A model generated the notes under the pieces. That model ran no database searches and was not told the DNA's origin. It worked only from the letters and a program-made list of their open reading frames with translations. The translations under genes were made by a program, and so were the position numbers. From CBDDRG01 sp051306415 (lineage in GTDB: Bacteria; Pseudomonadota; Gammaproteobacteria; Pseudomonadales; Porticoccaceae), in NCBI GenBank assembly GCA_051306415.1, contig JBPPNE010000169.1, positions 1 to 22,738 of the forward strand: a stretch of 22,738 nt of DNA, read 5' to 3'. Positions 13,629-20,928 of the stretch are shown here, piece by piece (position 1 is the stretch's first letter; every line of letters starts with the position of its first letter).

Positions 13629-14393
13629 ATGATGAACCTGCGCGGCGTGCGCACGCTCTATTTGTTCGAAATGGCGCGCACCTGGCGCACCCTGTTGCAA
13701 AGCATCGTGTCGCCGGTGGTTTCGACATCGCTCTATTTCGTGGTGTTCGGCTCCGCCATCGGCTCGCTCATCACCGAAATCGACGGTATCAGCTACGGCG
13801 CTTTCATCGTCCCCGGCCTCGTCATGTTGACGGTGCTAACGGAAAGTATTTCCAACGCCTCGTTCGGCATCTACTTTCCCCGCTTCACCGGCACCATCTA
13901 TGAGCCGCTATCGGCGCCGATTTCTTCGCTCGAAATCGCCGCGGCCTATGTCGGCGCCGCCGCGACCAAGTCGATCATTCTGGGTTTACTGATTCTGGTA
14001 ACCGCGGGCTTCTTCGTGCCACTGACCATCGCGCATCCACTGTGGATGGTGCTGTTTCTGGTGTTGACGGCGGTAACCTTCAGCCTGCTCGGCTTTATCA
14101 TCGGTATCTGGGCCGACAATTTCGAGAAGCTGCAACTGGTGCCGCTGCTGATTGTCACGCCCCTCACGTTTCTCGGCGGCAGCTTTTATTCCATCCACAT
14201 GCTGCCCCCATTCTGGGAAAAGGTGACCCTGTTCAATCCCGCGGTGTATCTGATCAGCGGTTTTCGCTGGAGTTTTTACGACAGCGCCGATGTCGGCATC
14301 GGCGTCAGCCTGGGCATGACCCTGGTGTTCCTGGTGGTCTGCGGGCTGATTCTTAGCTGGATGTTCAAGACCGGCTATCGGCTCAAGCCGTAA
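13629..14393 (+). CDS. ABC-2 type transporter permease (YadH-like)
   Basis: The 254-residue protein has about six hydrophobic segments and the ABC-2 permease layout: an amphipathic N-terminus (RTLYLFEMARTWRTLLQSIVSPVV), the middle IVPGLVMLTVLTESISNASFGIYF block, and the C-terminal PLTFLGGSFYSIHMLPPFWEKVTLFNP motif. Length matches E. coli YadH (256). The start is the first of two adjacent ATGs (13629/13632), preceded by GAGGAAGG. With the upstream ATPase it should form a dimeric exporter in the inner membrane. Substrate unknown; candidates for the family include lipids, polysaccharides or drugs. Confidence 0.9.
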   Translation: MMNLRGVRTLYLFEMARTWRTLLQSIVSPVVSTSLYFVVFGSAIGSLITEIDGISYGAFIVPGLVMLTVLTESISNASFGIYFPRFTGTIYEPLSAPISSLEIAAAYVGAAATKSIILGLLILVTAGFFVPLTIAHPLWMVLFLVLTAVTFSLLGFIIGIWADNFEKLQLVPLLIVTPLTFLGGSFYSIHMLPPFWEKVTLFNPAVYLISGFRWSFYDSADVGIGVSLGMTLVFLVVCGLILSWMFKTGYRLKP

Positions 14394-14605
14394 GGAGCGG
14401 ATGAAACTTGCCCGCACAACTTCTTGCGTCCGCGTAACGTCTGACGTCGCTGGCTGGGAGACATTATCGATGCGATGAGGACAACTTAAATCTCTCTCAA
14501 ATAATTCACGCGCAACGGGTATAGCACCGAACATCGCATTTTATTGATACCGGTACTTAATCGATATCCGCGATTTGCTGAGGCCCATGGTTGTAGCGCC
14601 TGCTG

Positions 14606-14655
14606 CATTCGGCTTCCGACAGACGCACCTCATTCGGCTTCCGACAGACGCACCT
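14606..14655 (+). repeat. 25-bp perfect tandem duplication
   Basis: Copies lie at 14606-14630 and 14631-14655; each begins CATTCGGCTTCCGAC and ends AGACGCACCT. They are about 80-130 bp upstream of the small stress-type protein start, a position where they could affect transcription. Confidence 0.95.
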
Positions 14656-14723
14656 CAATTGTGTTGCCCGGTTGAAACTTTCTCTGTTCCGCATGTTCGA
14701 AACCCTTACCAACAATTCCGTTT

Positions 14724-14728
14724 GGAGG
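14724..14728 (+). promoter_or_regulatory. Shine-Dalgarno GGAGG choosing the small-protein start
   Basis: GGAGG lies 9 nt before the ATG at 14738. The longer frame from 14672 lacks a site, and its extra N-terminus is unlike the hydrophilic body. Confidence 0.7.
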
Positions 14729-14737
14729 TTAATACCC

Positions 14738-14986
14738 ATGAGTAAAGACGTGAAAAACCAAGGCGAAGGCGACCGCGAATCCGCTCGTCGTTACAATGAA
14801 GCAGTAAAAAAAACAGCGGATAATCTCTCACCGGACGATTTCACAAAAAAGCAGCAGCTCTCAGAAAAGGAACAGCAAGAGTTGCGTGATGCGGAACAAA
14901 AAGGCAAGGCTCGCGCCAAGGGCGAAGATCCGCAAGTGGCACATGGCACCAAAACTGGAGGCGGCGGGAAAGCAAAAACTGACTGA
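14738..14986 (+). CDS. Small hydrophilic protein, probable stress-related, function unknown
   Basis: The 82-residue product is highly charged, has no hydrophobic core and ends in a Gly/Lys-rich tail (TGGGGKAKTD). The N-terminal GEGDRESARRYNEAVKKTAD block resembles a recurrent motif of short uncharacterised proteobacterial proteins. The middle (KKQQLSEKEQQELRDAEQKG) should be helical. Composition suggests a disordered, hydrophilin-like protein. It lies about 130 bp upstream of the double-BON protein, whose OsmY-like relatives are induced by osmotic and stationary-phase stress; shared control is an inference. Confidence 0.65.
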   Translation: MSKDVKNQGEGDRESARRYNEAVKKTADNLSPDDFTKKQQLSEKEQQELRDAEQKGKARAKGEDPQVAHGTKTGGGGKAKTD

Positions 14987-15007
14987 CGGGCGAAGTAGGG
15001 CTTAAAC

Positions 15008-15028
15008 GGGACGCGAGCTTCGCGTTCC
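15008..15028. terminator. Hairpin after the small hydrophilic protein
   Basis: GGGACGCGA (15008-15016) pairs with TCGCGTTCC (15020-15028) with one G-T wobble and a 3-nt loop, 22 bp after the stop. No T-run follows. It may separate this gene from the BON gene. Confidence 0.4.
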
Positions 15029-15113
15029 GGCGCAGTGGAGTATGGCCGGCTTCATCTAACAAAGGCCTACGTTCGTTACGTTACCGATTTTAAATAGCCA
15101 GAGGGATATCAAT

Positions 15114-15731
15114 ATGTTGCTTACATTTCTTCGAACTCGCGCTGCAATCGCACGTCTGTTGGTTGTTGGACTACTGGGCAGCGCGGCTAGCTTGACTTCT
15201 TATTCCGTAAACGCTGCCGAGGAACGCGTGGGTGCGAAGATTGACGACGCCGCTATCACCGCGGAAGTTAAAACCCGTGTCTTAGCCGATGAGGTCAGTC
15301 GGAGCATCAACATCAATGTCGATACCGCTCAAGGCCATGTCACTCTTCGTGGGACCGCCCCCACGGAGGCGGCGAAAAGTCGGGCCGAGGAGATAGCGGA
15401 AGGCGTCAAGGGAGTGAAAACGGTAGCTAACGCATTGATCCTTGGTGACGCGTCGGTTAATCCGCAAACCGCTACCGCCAAGGCGAAAGGGGCTACCAAC
15501 GCCAGTGCAAATGTTGCCGGGGATACCTGGATCACCACAAAGGTCAAAGCTCAATTGCTGGCCGACGACATGGTGAAGGGGCTTGATATTGACGTCTCTA
15601 CCCAAGCGGGTGTTACAGCGCTCTCCGGTGTCGTGCCCACCGAAGCCGTGCGCGAGCGGGCGATTGCGATTGCCACCAAAGTGGAGGGTGTTAAGAGTGT
15701 CGATGCCCGAAACTTGAAGCCGGCGTCCTGA
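15114..15731 (+). CDS. Secreted double BON-domain protein (OsmY-like)
   Basis: This 205-residue protein begins with a signal peptide: basic n-region, hydrophobic LLVVGLLGSAASL, and a likely cut after VNAA (about residue 35). Two BON domains follow at about 43-110 (ITAEVKTRVLAD ... HVTLRGTAPTEAAKSRA ... VKGVKTVANAL) and 135-203 (ITTKVKAQLLAD ... VTALSGVVPTEAVRERA ... VEGVKSVDARNL). A low-complexity Ala/Thr/Lys linker joins them. BON domains bind phospholipid or peptidoglycan-associated surfaces; E. coli OsmY has the same two-domain layout and acts in the periplasm under osmotic stress. The GAGGGATATCA leader gives a ribosome-binding site. It converges on glk. Confidence 0.85.
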   Translation: MLLTFLRTRAAIARLLVVGLLGSAASLTSYSVNAAEERVGAKIDDAAITAEVKTRVLADEVSRSININVDTAQGHVTLRGTAPTEAAKSRAEEIAEGVKGVKTVANALILGDASVNPQTATAKAKGATNASANVAGDTWITTKVKAQLLADDMVKGLDIDVSTQAGVTALSGVVPTEAVRERAIAIATKVEGVKSVDARNLKPAS

Positions 15732-15751
15732 TCTCGTGCCAGCAATGAAAA

Positions 15752-15792
15752 CGCCCGGGAAAGCGGCGCGGAGTTAGCCGTCTTCCCGGGCG
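15752..15792. terminator. Inverted repeat between BON gene and glk, possible bidirectional terminator
   Basis: CGCCCGGGAA (15752-15761) and TTCCCGGGCG (15783-15792) form a perfect 10-bp stem with a 21-nt loop. It sits 20 bp after the BON gene stop and covers the last codons of convergent glk (stop at 15774-15776). Position supports a shared terminator; a T-run is lacking. Confidence 0.5.
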
Positions 15793-16757
15793 CGACTCAG
15801 CGCGCCCAGTAGCGGCGCGCGCTCGTCCAAGCAAATGCTGATCGGAACCTGGGCAAGTAGCGCGCGAAAGCGGCCTTTGGCCAAAAAATTCTCGATGAAC
15901 ACACCATCGCCGAAGGCCGGTAGAATTTTGGGGGCGACGCCACCGGCAATGATCGCACCCCCGGTGGCCATGGCCTTGAGGGCGAGATTGCCCACCTCCG
16001 CGCCCAGCAACGCCAGATACATTTTCAGCGCCTGTTCGCATAGCGGATCGCTGTGCGCTAGTGCCCGTGCGCTGATCGCTGCGGTGACGGCCGCCCCCGG
16101 CGGTGGCGTCCAACCCGCCCCAACCGGATCGCGGCTACGCAGGAAGTCGTGAATCAGCGCGATACCTGGTCCGGACAACATTCGCTCCACACTCACATGA
16201 TCGCGAAAGCGGCGCGCGGCGTAGCGCAACAGCGCCATTTCCTGTTCGTCGCGCGGCGCAAAATCGCAGTGCCCGCCCTCTGTCGCAAGCGCGTGGTAAC
16301 GGCTGCCGTCCCAGTACAGTATTGCCTCACCGAGGCCGGTGCCGGGAGCAATCAACACCCGGTTGCCGACTGCGCCCGGGGCTCCCGCTTGCAGCACATG
16401 GAACCGTTCCGCCGGCATGGCAAGGGTCGCCAGCGCGGCCGCTTCGAGATCGTTCAACAGGGTAACGCCACCCGCGGCAAGCCCCAGAGCCTGCGCGACG
16501 TCCGCGGCATCAAGGTGCCAAGGCAAATTGGTGGTGTAGCAGCGGTTCGCGACGACGGGGCCGGCCACGGCCAAGACGCAGCGGTTGATCGCGAGCGCCG
16601 GGTAGCGGGCACGGAATTGGTCGAGGATCCCGATAAAACTTGGATACGAGGCACTGGCAAAGTGCGCTCCCAGCAGGCTCTGGTCGCCGACGCCTGGCAG
16701 GCGTGGGTGCACGGCAAGGCGAGTATGGGTCCCGCCGAGATCACCGACCAGGATCAT
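15774..16757 (-). CDS. glk: Glucokinase
   Basis: This 327-residue kinase phosphorylates glucose with ATP to glucose-6-phosphate. It matches the proteobacterial Glk family (E. coli 321 residues). The phosphate-binding motif LVGDLGGTHTRLA is at residues 3-15, LLNDLEAAA at 100-108 with the catalytic Asp103, the APGTGLGEA loop at 137-145, and EGGHCDFAP at 160-168, which contacts glucose. The C-terminal GGVAPKILPAF block is also typical. The start at 16757 is preceded by GGAGG; a longer frame to 16796 adds 13 unsupported residues. It is divergent from glgP, and its product channels glucose released by phosphorylase, MalQ or amylase activity into glycolysis. Confidence 0.93.
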   Translation of the reverse strand: MILVGDLGGTHTRLAVHPRLPGVGDQSLLGAHFASASYPSFIGILDQFRARYPALAINRCVLAVAGPVVANRCYTTNLPWHLDAADVAQALGLAAGGVTLLNDLEAAALATLAMPAERFHVLQAGAPGAVGNRVLIAPGTGLGEAILYWDGSRYHALATEGGHCDFAPRDEQEMALLRYAARRFRDHVSVERMLSGPGIALIHDFLRSRDPVGAGWTPPPGAAVTAAISARALAHSDPLCEQALKMYLALLGAEVGNLALKAMATGGAIIAGGVAPKILPAFGDGVFIENFLAKGRFRALLAQVPISICLDERAPLLGALSRAREDG

Positions 16758-16764
16758 GAATGCA

Positions 16765-16769
16765 CCTCC
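16765..16769 (-). promoter_or_regulatory. Shine-Dalgarno GGAGG choosing the glk start
   Basis: On the minus strand GGAGG lies 7 nt before the ATG at 16757, favouring MILVGDLGG as the N-terminus. Confidence 0.75.
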
Positions 16770-16932
16770 GATTTGAACCGTCGCCGGGGCCGACACGCCT
16801 GCTTAGAAGGGGTATCAAGCGAGTGTCAGTCGCAGTAATTTTGCCGCCCGCAGGGTATCATGGGCAGCGTCGGTAGAGCACGTGCGGCGCCGGCATAGAC
16901 CCGTCAACCGCTTACGATGAAGACCCGCGCCC

Positions 16933-19491
16933 ATGCCAGGCACTCGTTTTTCGCTCGAAGTCCAGCCTCGGATTCCCCCTGAACTCCAGGGCTTGGAGCA
17001 GCTTGCCGAAAACCTGATCTACAGTTGGGATCGCGGCGTGCGCGGACTGTTTTTCCGCCTCGATGCCGAGCTTTGGGAGCGCTGCGGCCACAACCCCAAG
17101 CTGTTCCTGCGCCGCGTCGGCCAGGACAAGCTGGCGGAGGCCGCCGCCGATGTGGTGTTTCTCCAGCACTTCCGCGGGGTGATGTCGGCCCACGCCAGTT
17201 ATTTCGAGTTTAGCAACCGGCACGTCACCACCGCCTGGATCGATGGCGACCACGACCTGGTGTCCTACGCCTGCGCCGAATTTGGCCTGCACGAGAGCCT
17301 GCCGATTTACTCCGGCGGGCTCGGCATTCTCGCCGGCGATTACTGCAAGGCAATGAGCGACATGGATGTACCCTTTGTCGCCGTCGGCATTCTCTATCGG
17401 CGCGGCTATTTCAATCAGACTATCGACGCCGACGGCAATCAGATCGCGACCTATGCCATCTCCGATTTCGAAGACCTGCCGGTACAGTGCGCGCTCTGCA
17501 AGGAGGGCAACCCGCTGGTCGTCTCGGTGCGTATCGCCAACCGCGAAGTCATGTTGCGGGTCTGGGTGGCTCACGTGGGCCTCATCAGGCTGTATCTGCT
17601 CGACTCCGACATCGAACAGAACTCGATAGAAGATCGCGGCATCACCTACCAGCTTTACGGTGGTGGCGACGGCAATCGGATACGCCAGGAGATCGTTCTC
17701 GGGATCGGTGGCGTGCGCGCGCAGCGGGCGCTCGGGCTCGCGCCCACGGTGTGGCACATCAACGAGGGCCATGCGGCCTTTCAGGTGGTCGAGCGCTGCC
17801 GTGAGCTGGTGGCCGCGGGACTGGATTTCGCCAGTGCGCTGGAAGCGGTGGCGGCCAATACCGTATTCACCACCCACACCCCGGTCGCGGCGGGCCATGA
17901 CGTCTTTGATCACAGTCTGTTGCGCGATTATCTGGCGGATCATGTCGCCGGGCTGAAGATCTCCATGGACGAATTTCTGGCGCTGGGCGCGAGTCCGGGC
18001 GCCGAGCACCGCTTCAACATGACGGCACTGGCACTGCGCGGCTCGCGTTTCCACAACGGGGTGAGTCAGATTCACGGAAATGTCGCCTCAAGTATGGAAG
18101 GCTATATCTGGCCGCAGATCGACGCCGCCGAAAACCCCATCCGCCATGTCACCAACGGCGTACATGTGCCGACTTTTCTCGCGCGGGAATGGGTGAACTA
18201 CTTCAACCAGCAATTTGGCGGCAGCTGGCGCAACGAGTTGCTGAACCCAGATTACTGGCATCGGATCGACGATATTCCCGACCACGTTTTCTGGAGTCAG
18301 CGGGAGAATTTCAAGGCGACGATGGTCGAGACCCTGATCGACCGCATCGATCGACAGCTCACACGCAATGGCTACAGCAAGTCGCAGATCGACCGCTCGA
18401 CCCGCTACCTGCGCCGCGGGGATCGCAGTGTCATGATGGTGGGTTTTGCACGCCGCTTTGCCACCTACAAGCGCGCCACCCTGATTTTTTCCGACGAGGC
18501 ACGCTTGGCGCGCCTGCTCAACAACCCTGAGCGACCGGTGATCTTCATCTTTGCCGGCAAGGCACACCCCAATGACCAACCCGGGCAGGATCTTATCCGC
18601 GCCATCCATCATTATTCCCGCAAGCCGGAGTTCGAGGGCAAGATCCTGCTGGTGGAGAATTACGATGTCGCGATGGCGCGCAAACTCGTCAGCGGCGTCG
18701 ATGTCTGGCTCAACACGCCGCAGTATCCCCTGGAGGCGAGCGGCACCTCGGGACAAAAGGCCGCCATCAATGGCGTGCTCAATCTCAGCGTTCTCGATGG
18801 TTGGTGGGCGGAGGGTTACGACGGCGTCAATGGCTGGGGCATCACGCCCCACGGACCGCGCTACAGCCAGGAGTTTCGCGACCGCGAAGAGGCCGGCGAA
18901 TTGCTCGATCTCCTCGAACGACAGGTAGTGCCGCTGTATTTTGAGCGCAACAACCACGGCTACTCGCGGGGCTGGGTGGCGCGCGCCAAGGCGGCGATGA
19001 AAACCATCATTCCGCGCTTCAACTCCCAGCGCATGGTGGCCGACTACCTTCGCGACCACTATGCGCCGGCCATTCGCCAGGGCAGGCGACTCCAGGCCGA
19101 CAACTGGAACGGCGCCAAGGCCCTCGCCGCCTGGAAACAAAAAATCACCGCTGGCTGGCCGGCAGTGAAGGTCCATCGCGAAGACGTGCCCCAAACCAGC
19201 ATCTATTCCGACACCTCAATGCCGATCCAGGTGGCGGTGGCGCTGGGGTCTCTGGCCCCTGCCGACATCGTCGTAGACTGCATGCTGGGAGTGGAATCCG
19301 CCGACGGCGAATTCAGCCCCTACTCGCACCACGCTCTGTCCCACCGTGGCAACACGGCGGACGCTCGCACCCTCTTTGCCATTGATCTGAAACCGGAAAT
19401 GCCCGGCTTGTTATCCTACATGGTGCGCGTGTACCCGCACCACGAACTTCTCTCCCACCCCTTCGAGATGGGCCGCATGCTCTGGGTGTGA
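16933..19491 (+). CDS. glgP: Alpha-glucan (glycogen/maltodextrin) phosphorylase
   Basis: This 852-residue PLP enzyme cleaves alpha-1,4-glucans with phosphate to release glucose-1-phosphate. It belongs to the TIGR02094-type family of bacterial and archaeal alpha-glucan phosphorylases, with an N-terminal DUF3417-like segment (residues about 10-110, ENLIYSWDRGVRGLFF). Visible blocks are YSGGLGILAGDY, VWHINEGHAAF, HVTNGVHVPTF, RRFATYKRA and FAGKAHPNDQPGQ. The PLP site EASGTSGQKAAING has Lys609, followed by DGWWAEGYDGVNGWGI. The gene is complete. It is divergent from glk across 175 bp and convergent with malQ across 30 bp. It mobilises the glycogen for which GlgC would supply ADP-glucose. Confidence 0.93.
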   Translation: MPGTRFSLEVQPRIPPELQGLEQLAENLIYSWDRGVRGLFFRLDAELWERCGHNPKLFLRRVGQDKLAEAAADVVFLQHFRGVMSAHASYFEFSNRHVTTAWIDGDHDLVSYACAEFGLHESLPIYSGGLGILAGDYCKAMSDMDVPFVAVGILYRRGYFNQTIDADGNQIATYAISDFEDLPVQCALCKEGNPLVVSVRIANREVMLRVWVAHVGLIRLYLLDSDIEQNSIEDRGITYQLYGGGDGNRIRQEIVLGIGGVRAQRALGLAPTVWHINEGHAAFQVVERCRELVAAGLDFASALEAVAANTVFTTHTPVAAGHDVFDHSLLRDYLADHVAGLKISMDEFLALGASPGAEHRFNMTALALRGSRFHNGVSQIHGNVASSMEGYIWPQIDAAENPIRHVTNGVHVPTFLAREWVNYFNQQFGGSWRNELLNPDYWHRIDDIPDHVFWSQRENFKATMVETLIDRIDRQLTRNGYSKSQIDRSTRYLRRGDRSVMMVGFARRFATYKRATLIFSDEARLARLLNNPERPVIFIFAGKAHPNDQPGQDLIRAIHHYSRKPEFEGKILLVENYDVAMARKLVSGVDVWLNTPQYPLEASGTSGQKAAINGVLNLSVLDGWWAEGYDGVNGWGITPHGPRYSQEFRDREEAGELLDLLERQVVPLYFERNNHGYSRGWVARAKAAMKTIIPRFNSQRMVADYLRDHYAPAIRQGRRLQADNWNGAKALAAWKQKITAGWPAVKVHREDVPQTSIYSDTSMPIQVAVALGSLAPADIVVDCMLGVESADGEFSPYSHHALSHRGNTADARTLFAIDLKPEMPGLLSYMVRVYPHHELLSHPFEMGRMLWV

Positions 19492-19521
19492 GCGCACCGG
19501 TAGCAGCGCCATTCAGAGTTG

Positions 19522-20915
19522 TCATGGCGTGGCGCGCTGGTGGTGGCAGTTGAGTTCGCGCAGATAGATGGCCAGCTCTGGCGGAATTTCCTCCCAGGCG
19601 AAGCGAAAGCGCCAGTTGTTGCCGCCGCTGGTGCCCGGCGTGTTCATCCGCCGCTCGCTACCGAGCGCCAGCAGATCCGGCATCGGGATAATGGCCAGCC
19701 TGGAGGCCGACGCGAGGGCAGCGCGGATCAGCGGCCAGGGCATGGCGTCCGGGGGATGACCCAGGTAGTCGAGCACGCGCTGCCGCTGCGCAATGGCGAG
19801 CCCACGGAACCAGCCGAGCGTGGTGTCGTTGTCGTGGGTGCCGGTGTAGACCACCGCGTTGGCCGGGTGGTTGTGGGGCAGGTAGGGGTTGCTGGCATCA
19901 CTGTCGAAAGCGAACTGGAGAATCTTCATGCCCGGCAGGCCGTAGCGGTCGCGCAGTTGTTCCACCGCCGGGGTGATCACGCCCAGATCCTCGGCGATCA
20001 GGGGCAGCGGTGAGCGGTCCTGCGCGAGGATATCCAGCAGTTGGGAACCGGGGCCGGGCGCCCAGCGGCCCGCGGCGGGATTTCCCAATAGGCCTCCAGG
20101 CCGCGAAAGTGGTCGAAACGCACCAGATCGAACTGGCGGCACAGATGGTCGAGACGCTGGCGCCACCAGCGAAAGCCGTCCCGCGCCATCGCCTCCCAGC
20201 GGTAGTGGGGGTTGCCCCACCACTGACCGGTGGTGGAGAAATAATCCGGCGGCACCCCGGCCACTGCCAGCAGCTGGCCGGCGGCGTCCAGCAGGAATTG
20301 CTCGGGATGGCTCCAGACATCGGCGCTGTCGTGGGCGACGAACAGCGGCAGGTCGCCGATCAGGCGCACCCCGCGAGCCGCGGCATAGCGCCGCAAGATC
20401 CGCCACTGGCGGTCGAACCGGAATTGCTCGATCTGCACCGCACGATACGCTTCGGACCGCTCCCGCCGCACCGCGGCCAAGGCTGCGGGGTGGCGGCGGC
20501 GCAGTGGTTCCGGCCACTGGTGCCAACCAGCGTCGGGATGATGGCTCCGGATCACCCGGTAGAGCGCGTAGTCGTCCAGCCAGTACCGTGCGGCAGCGAG
20601 GAAATCCGCGAATTCCGGTCCTGCGGCCGACTCTTCGGCACCGGCGCGCGCCAGCGATTCAAGGTTTGGCGCCAGCAGCGCCGGGTTGCCGGCGAAGGCG
20701 GACGCGGCCTGGTAGGGCGAGCCGTAGCTGTCGGTGGGTCCCAGCGGCAGCATCTGCCAGTAACCGAACCCGGCCGCGGCAAGAAAGTCGACAAACCGAT
20801 AAGCGGCCTCGTCCAGGGTACCGCTGGACCCCAGTCCCGGCAGCGAACTGGGGTGGAGCAATACGCCGCTGGCGCGGCCCGTCAGCGGACCCGGTGAAAC
20901 GGCGGCATTCGTCAC
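19522..20915 (-). pseudogene. malQ: 4-alpha-glucanotransferase (amylomaltase) with a frameshift
   Basis: The GH77 enzyme is split over two frames. The first (from a GTG at 20915) has SGVLLHPSSLPG, GFGYWQMLPLGPTDSYGSPY and VRFDHFRGLEAYWEIP, which carries the nucleophile Asp. It then goes off into a non-family tail ending at 19998. The second frame continues the real protein from about 20080 down to 19522: GRWAPGPGSQLLDIL, LPLIAEDLGVI (general acid Glu), YTGTHDNDTTLGW (third carboxylate), NTPGTSGGNNWRFR. Joined length is about 464 residues, near the family's usual 490-500. Returning to frame needs one added base in the GC-rich run at 20062-20082. MalQ disproportionates short dextrins, complementing GlgP. 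It follows the GH57 gene after 13 bp, so it is the last gene of the glgC operon. Confidence 0.85.
20062..20082 (-). other. Frameshift site in malQ
   Basis: The switch between the two malQ frames must occur in this GC-rich segment (minus strand AAATCCCGCCGCGGGCCGCTG). One missing base, for example a G in the GGG run, would restore EIPPRGRWAPGPG. Both a real deletion and a homopolymer sequencing error fit. Confidence 0.7.
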
Positions 20916-20928
20916 CGCCGGCGGCCGG

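Larger units (their letters stand above)
14394..14737. other. 344-bp intergenic region with a 25-bp tandem repeat
   Basis: No credible gene is present. The minus-strand 60-codon frame at 14557-14739 crosses the repeats and the next gene's leader and has no domain. The 3' part carries two perfect 25-bp direct repeats and then the leader of the small hydrophilic protein gene. No clear sigma-factor site was identified. Confidence 0.5.

Noticed and set aside
14606..14655. Two 25-bp repeats considered as a minimal CRISPR
   Set aside because: The copies are directly adjacent with no spacer, and there are no cas genes.
14557..14739. 60-codon minus-strand frame across the 25-bp repeats
   Set aside because: It spans the duplication and the leader of the next gene, with no domain and no ribosome-binding site.
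16912..19194. Long minus-strand frames opposite glgP (16912-18075 and 18088-19194)
   Set aside because: They are shadows of a conserved phosphorylase; no domains are visible.
20062..20082. Programmed ribosomal frameshift in malQ
   Set aside because: There is no X-XXY-YYZ slippery heptamer with A/T-rich codons, and MalQ is not known to use frameshifting. A mutation or sequencing error is simpler.
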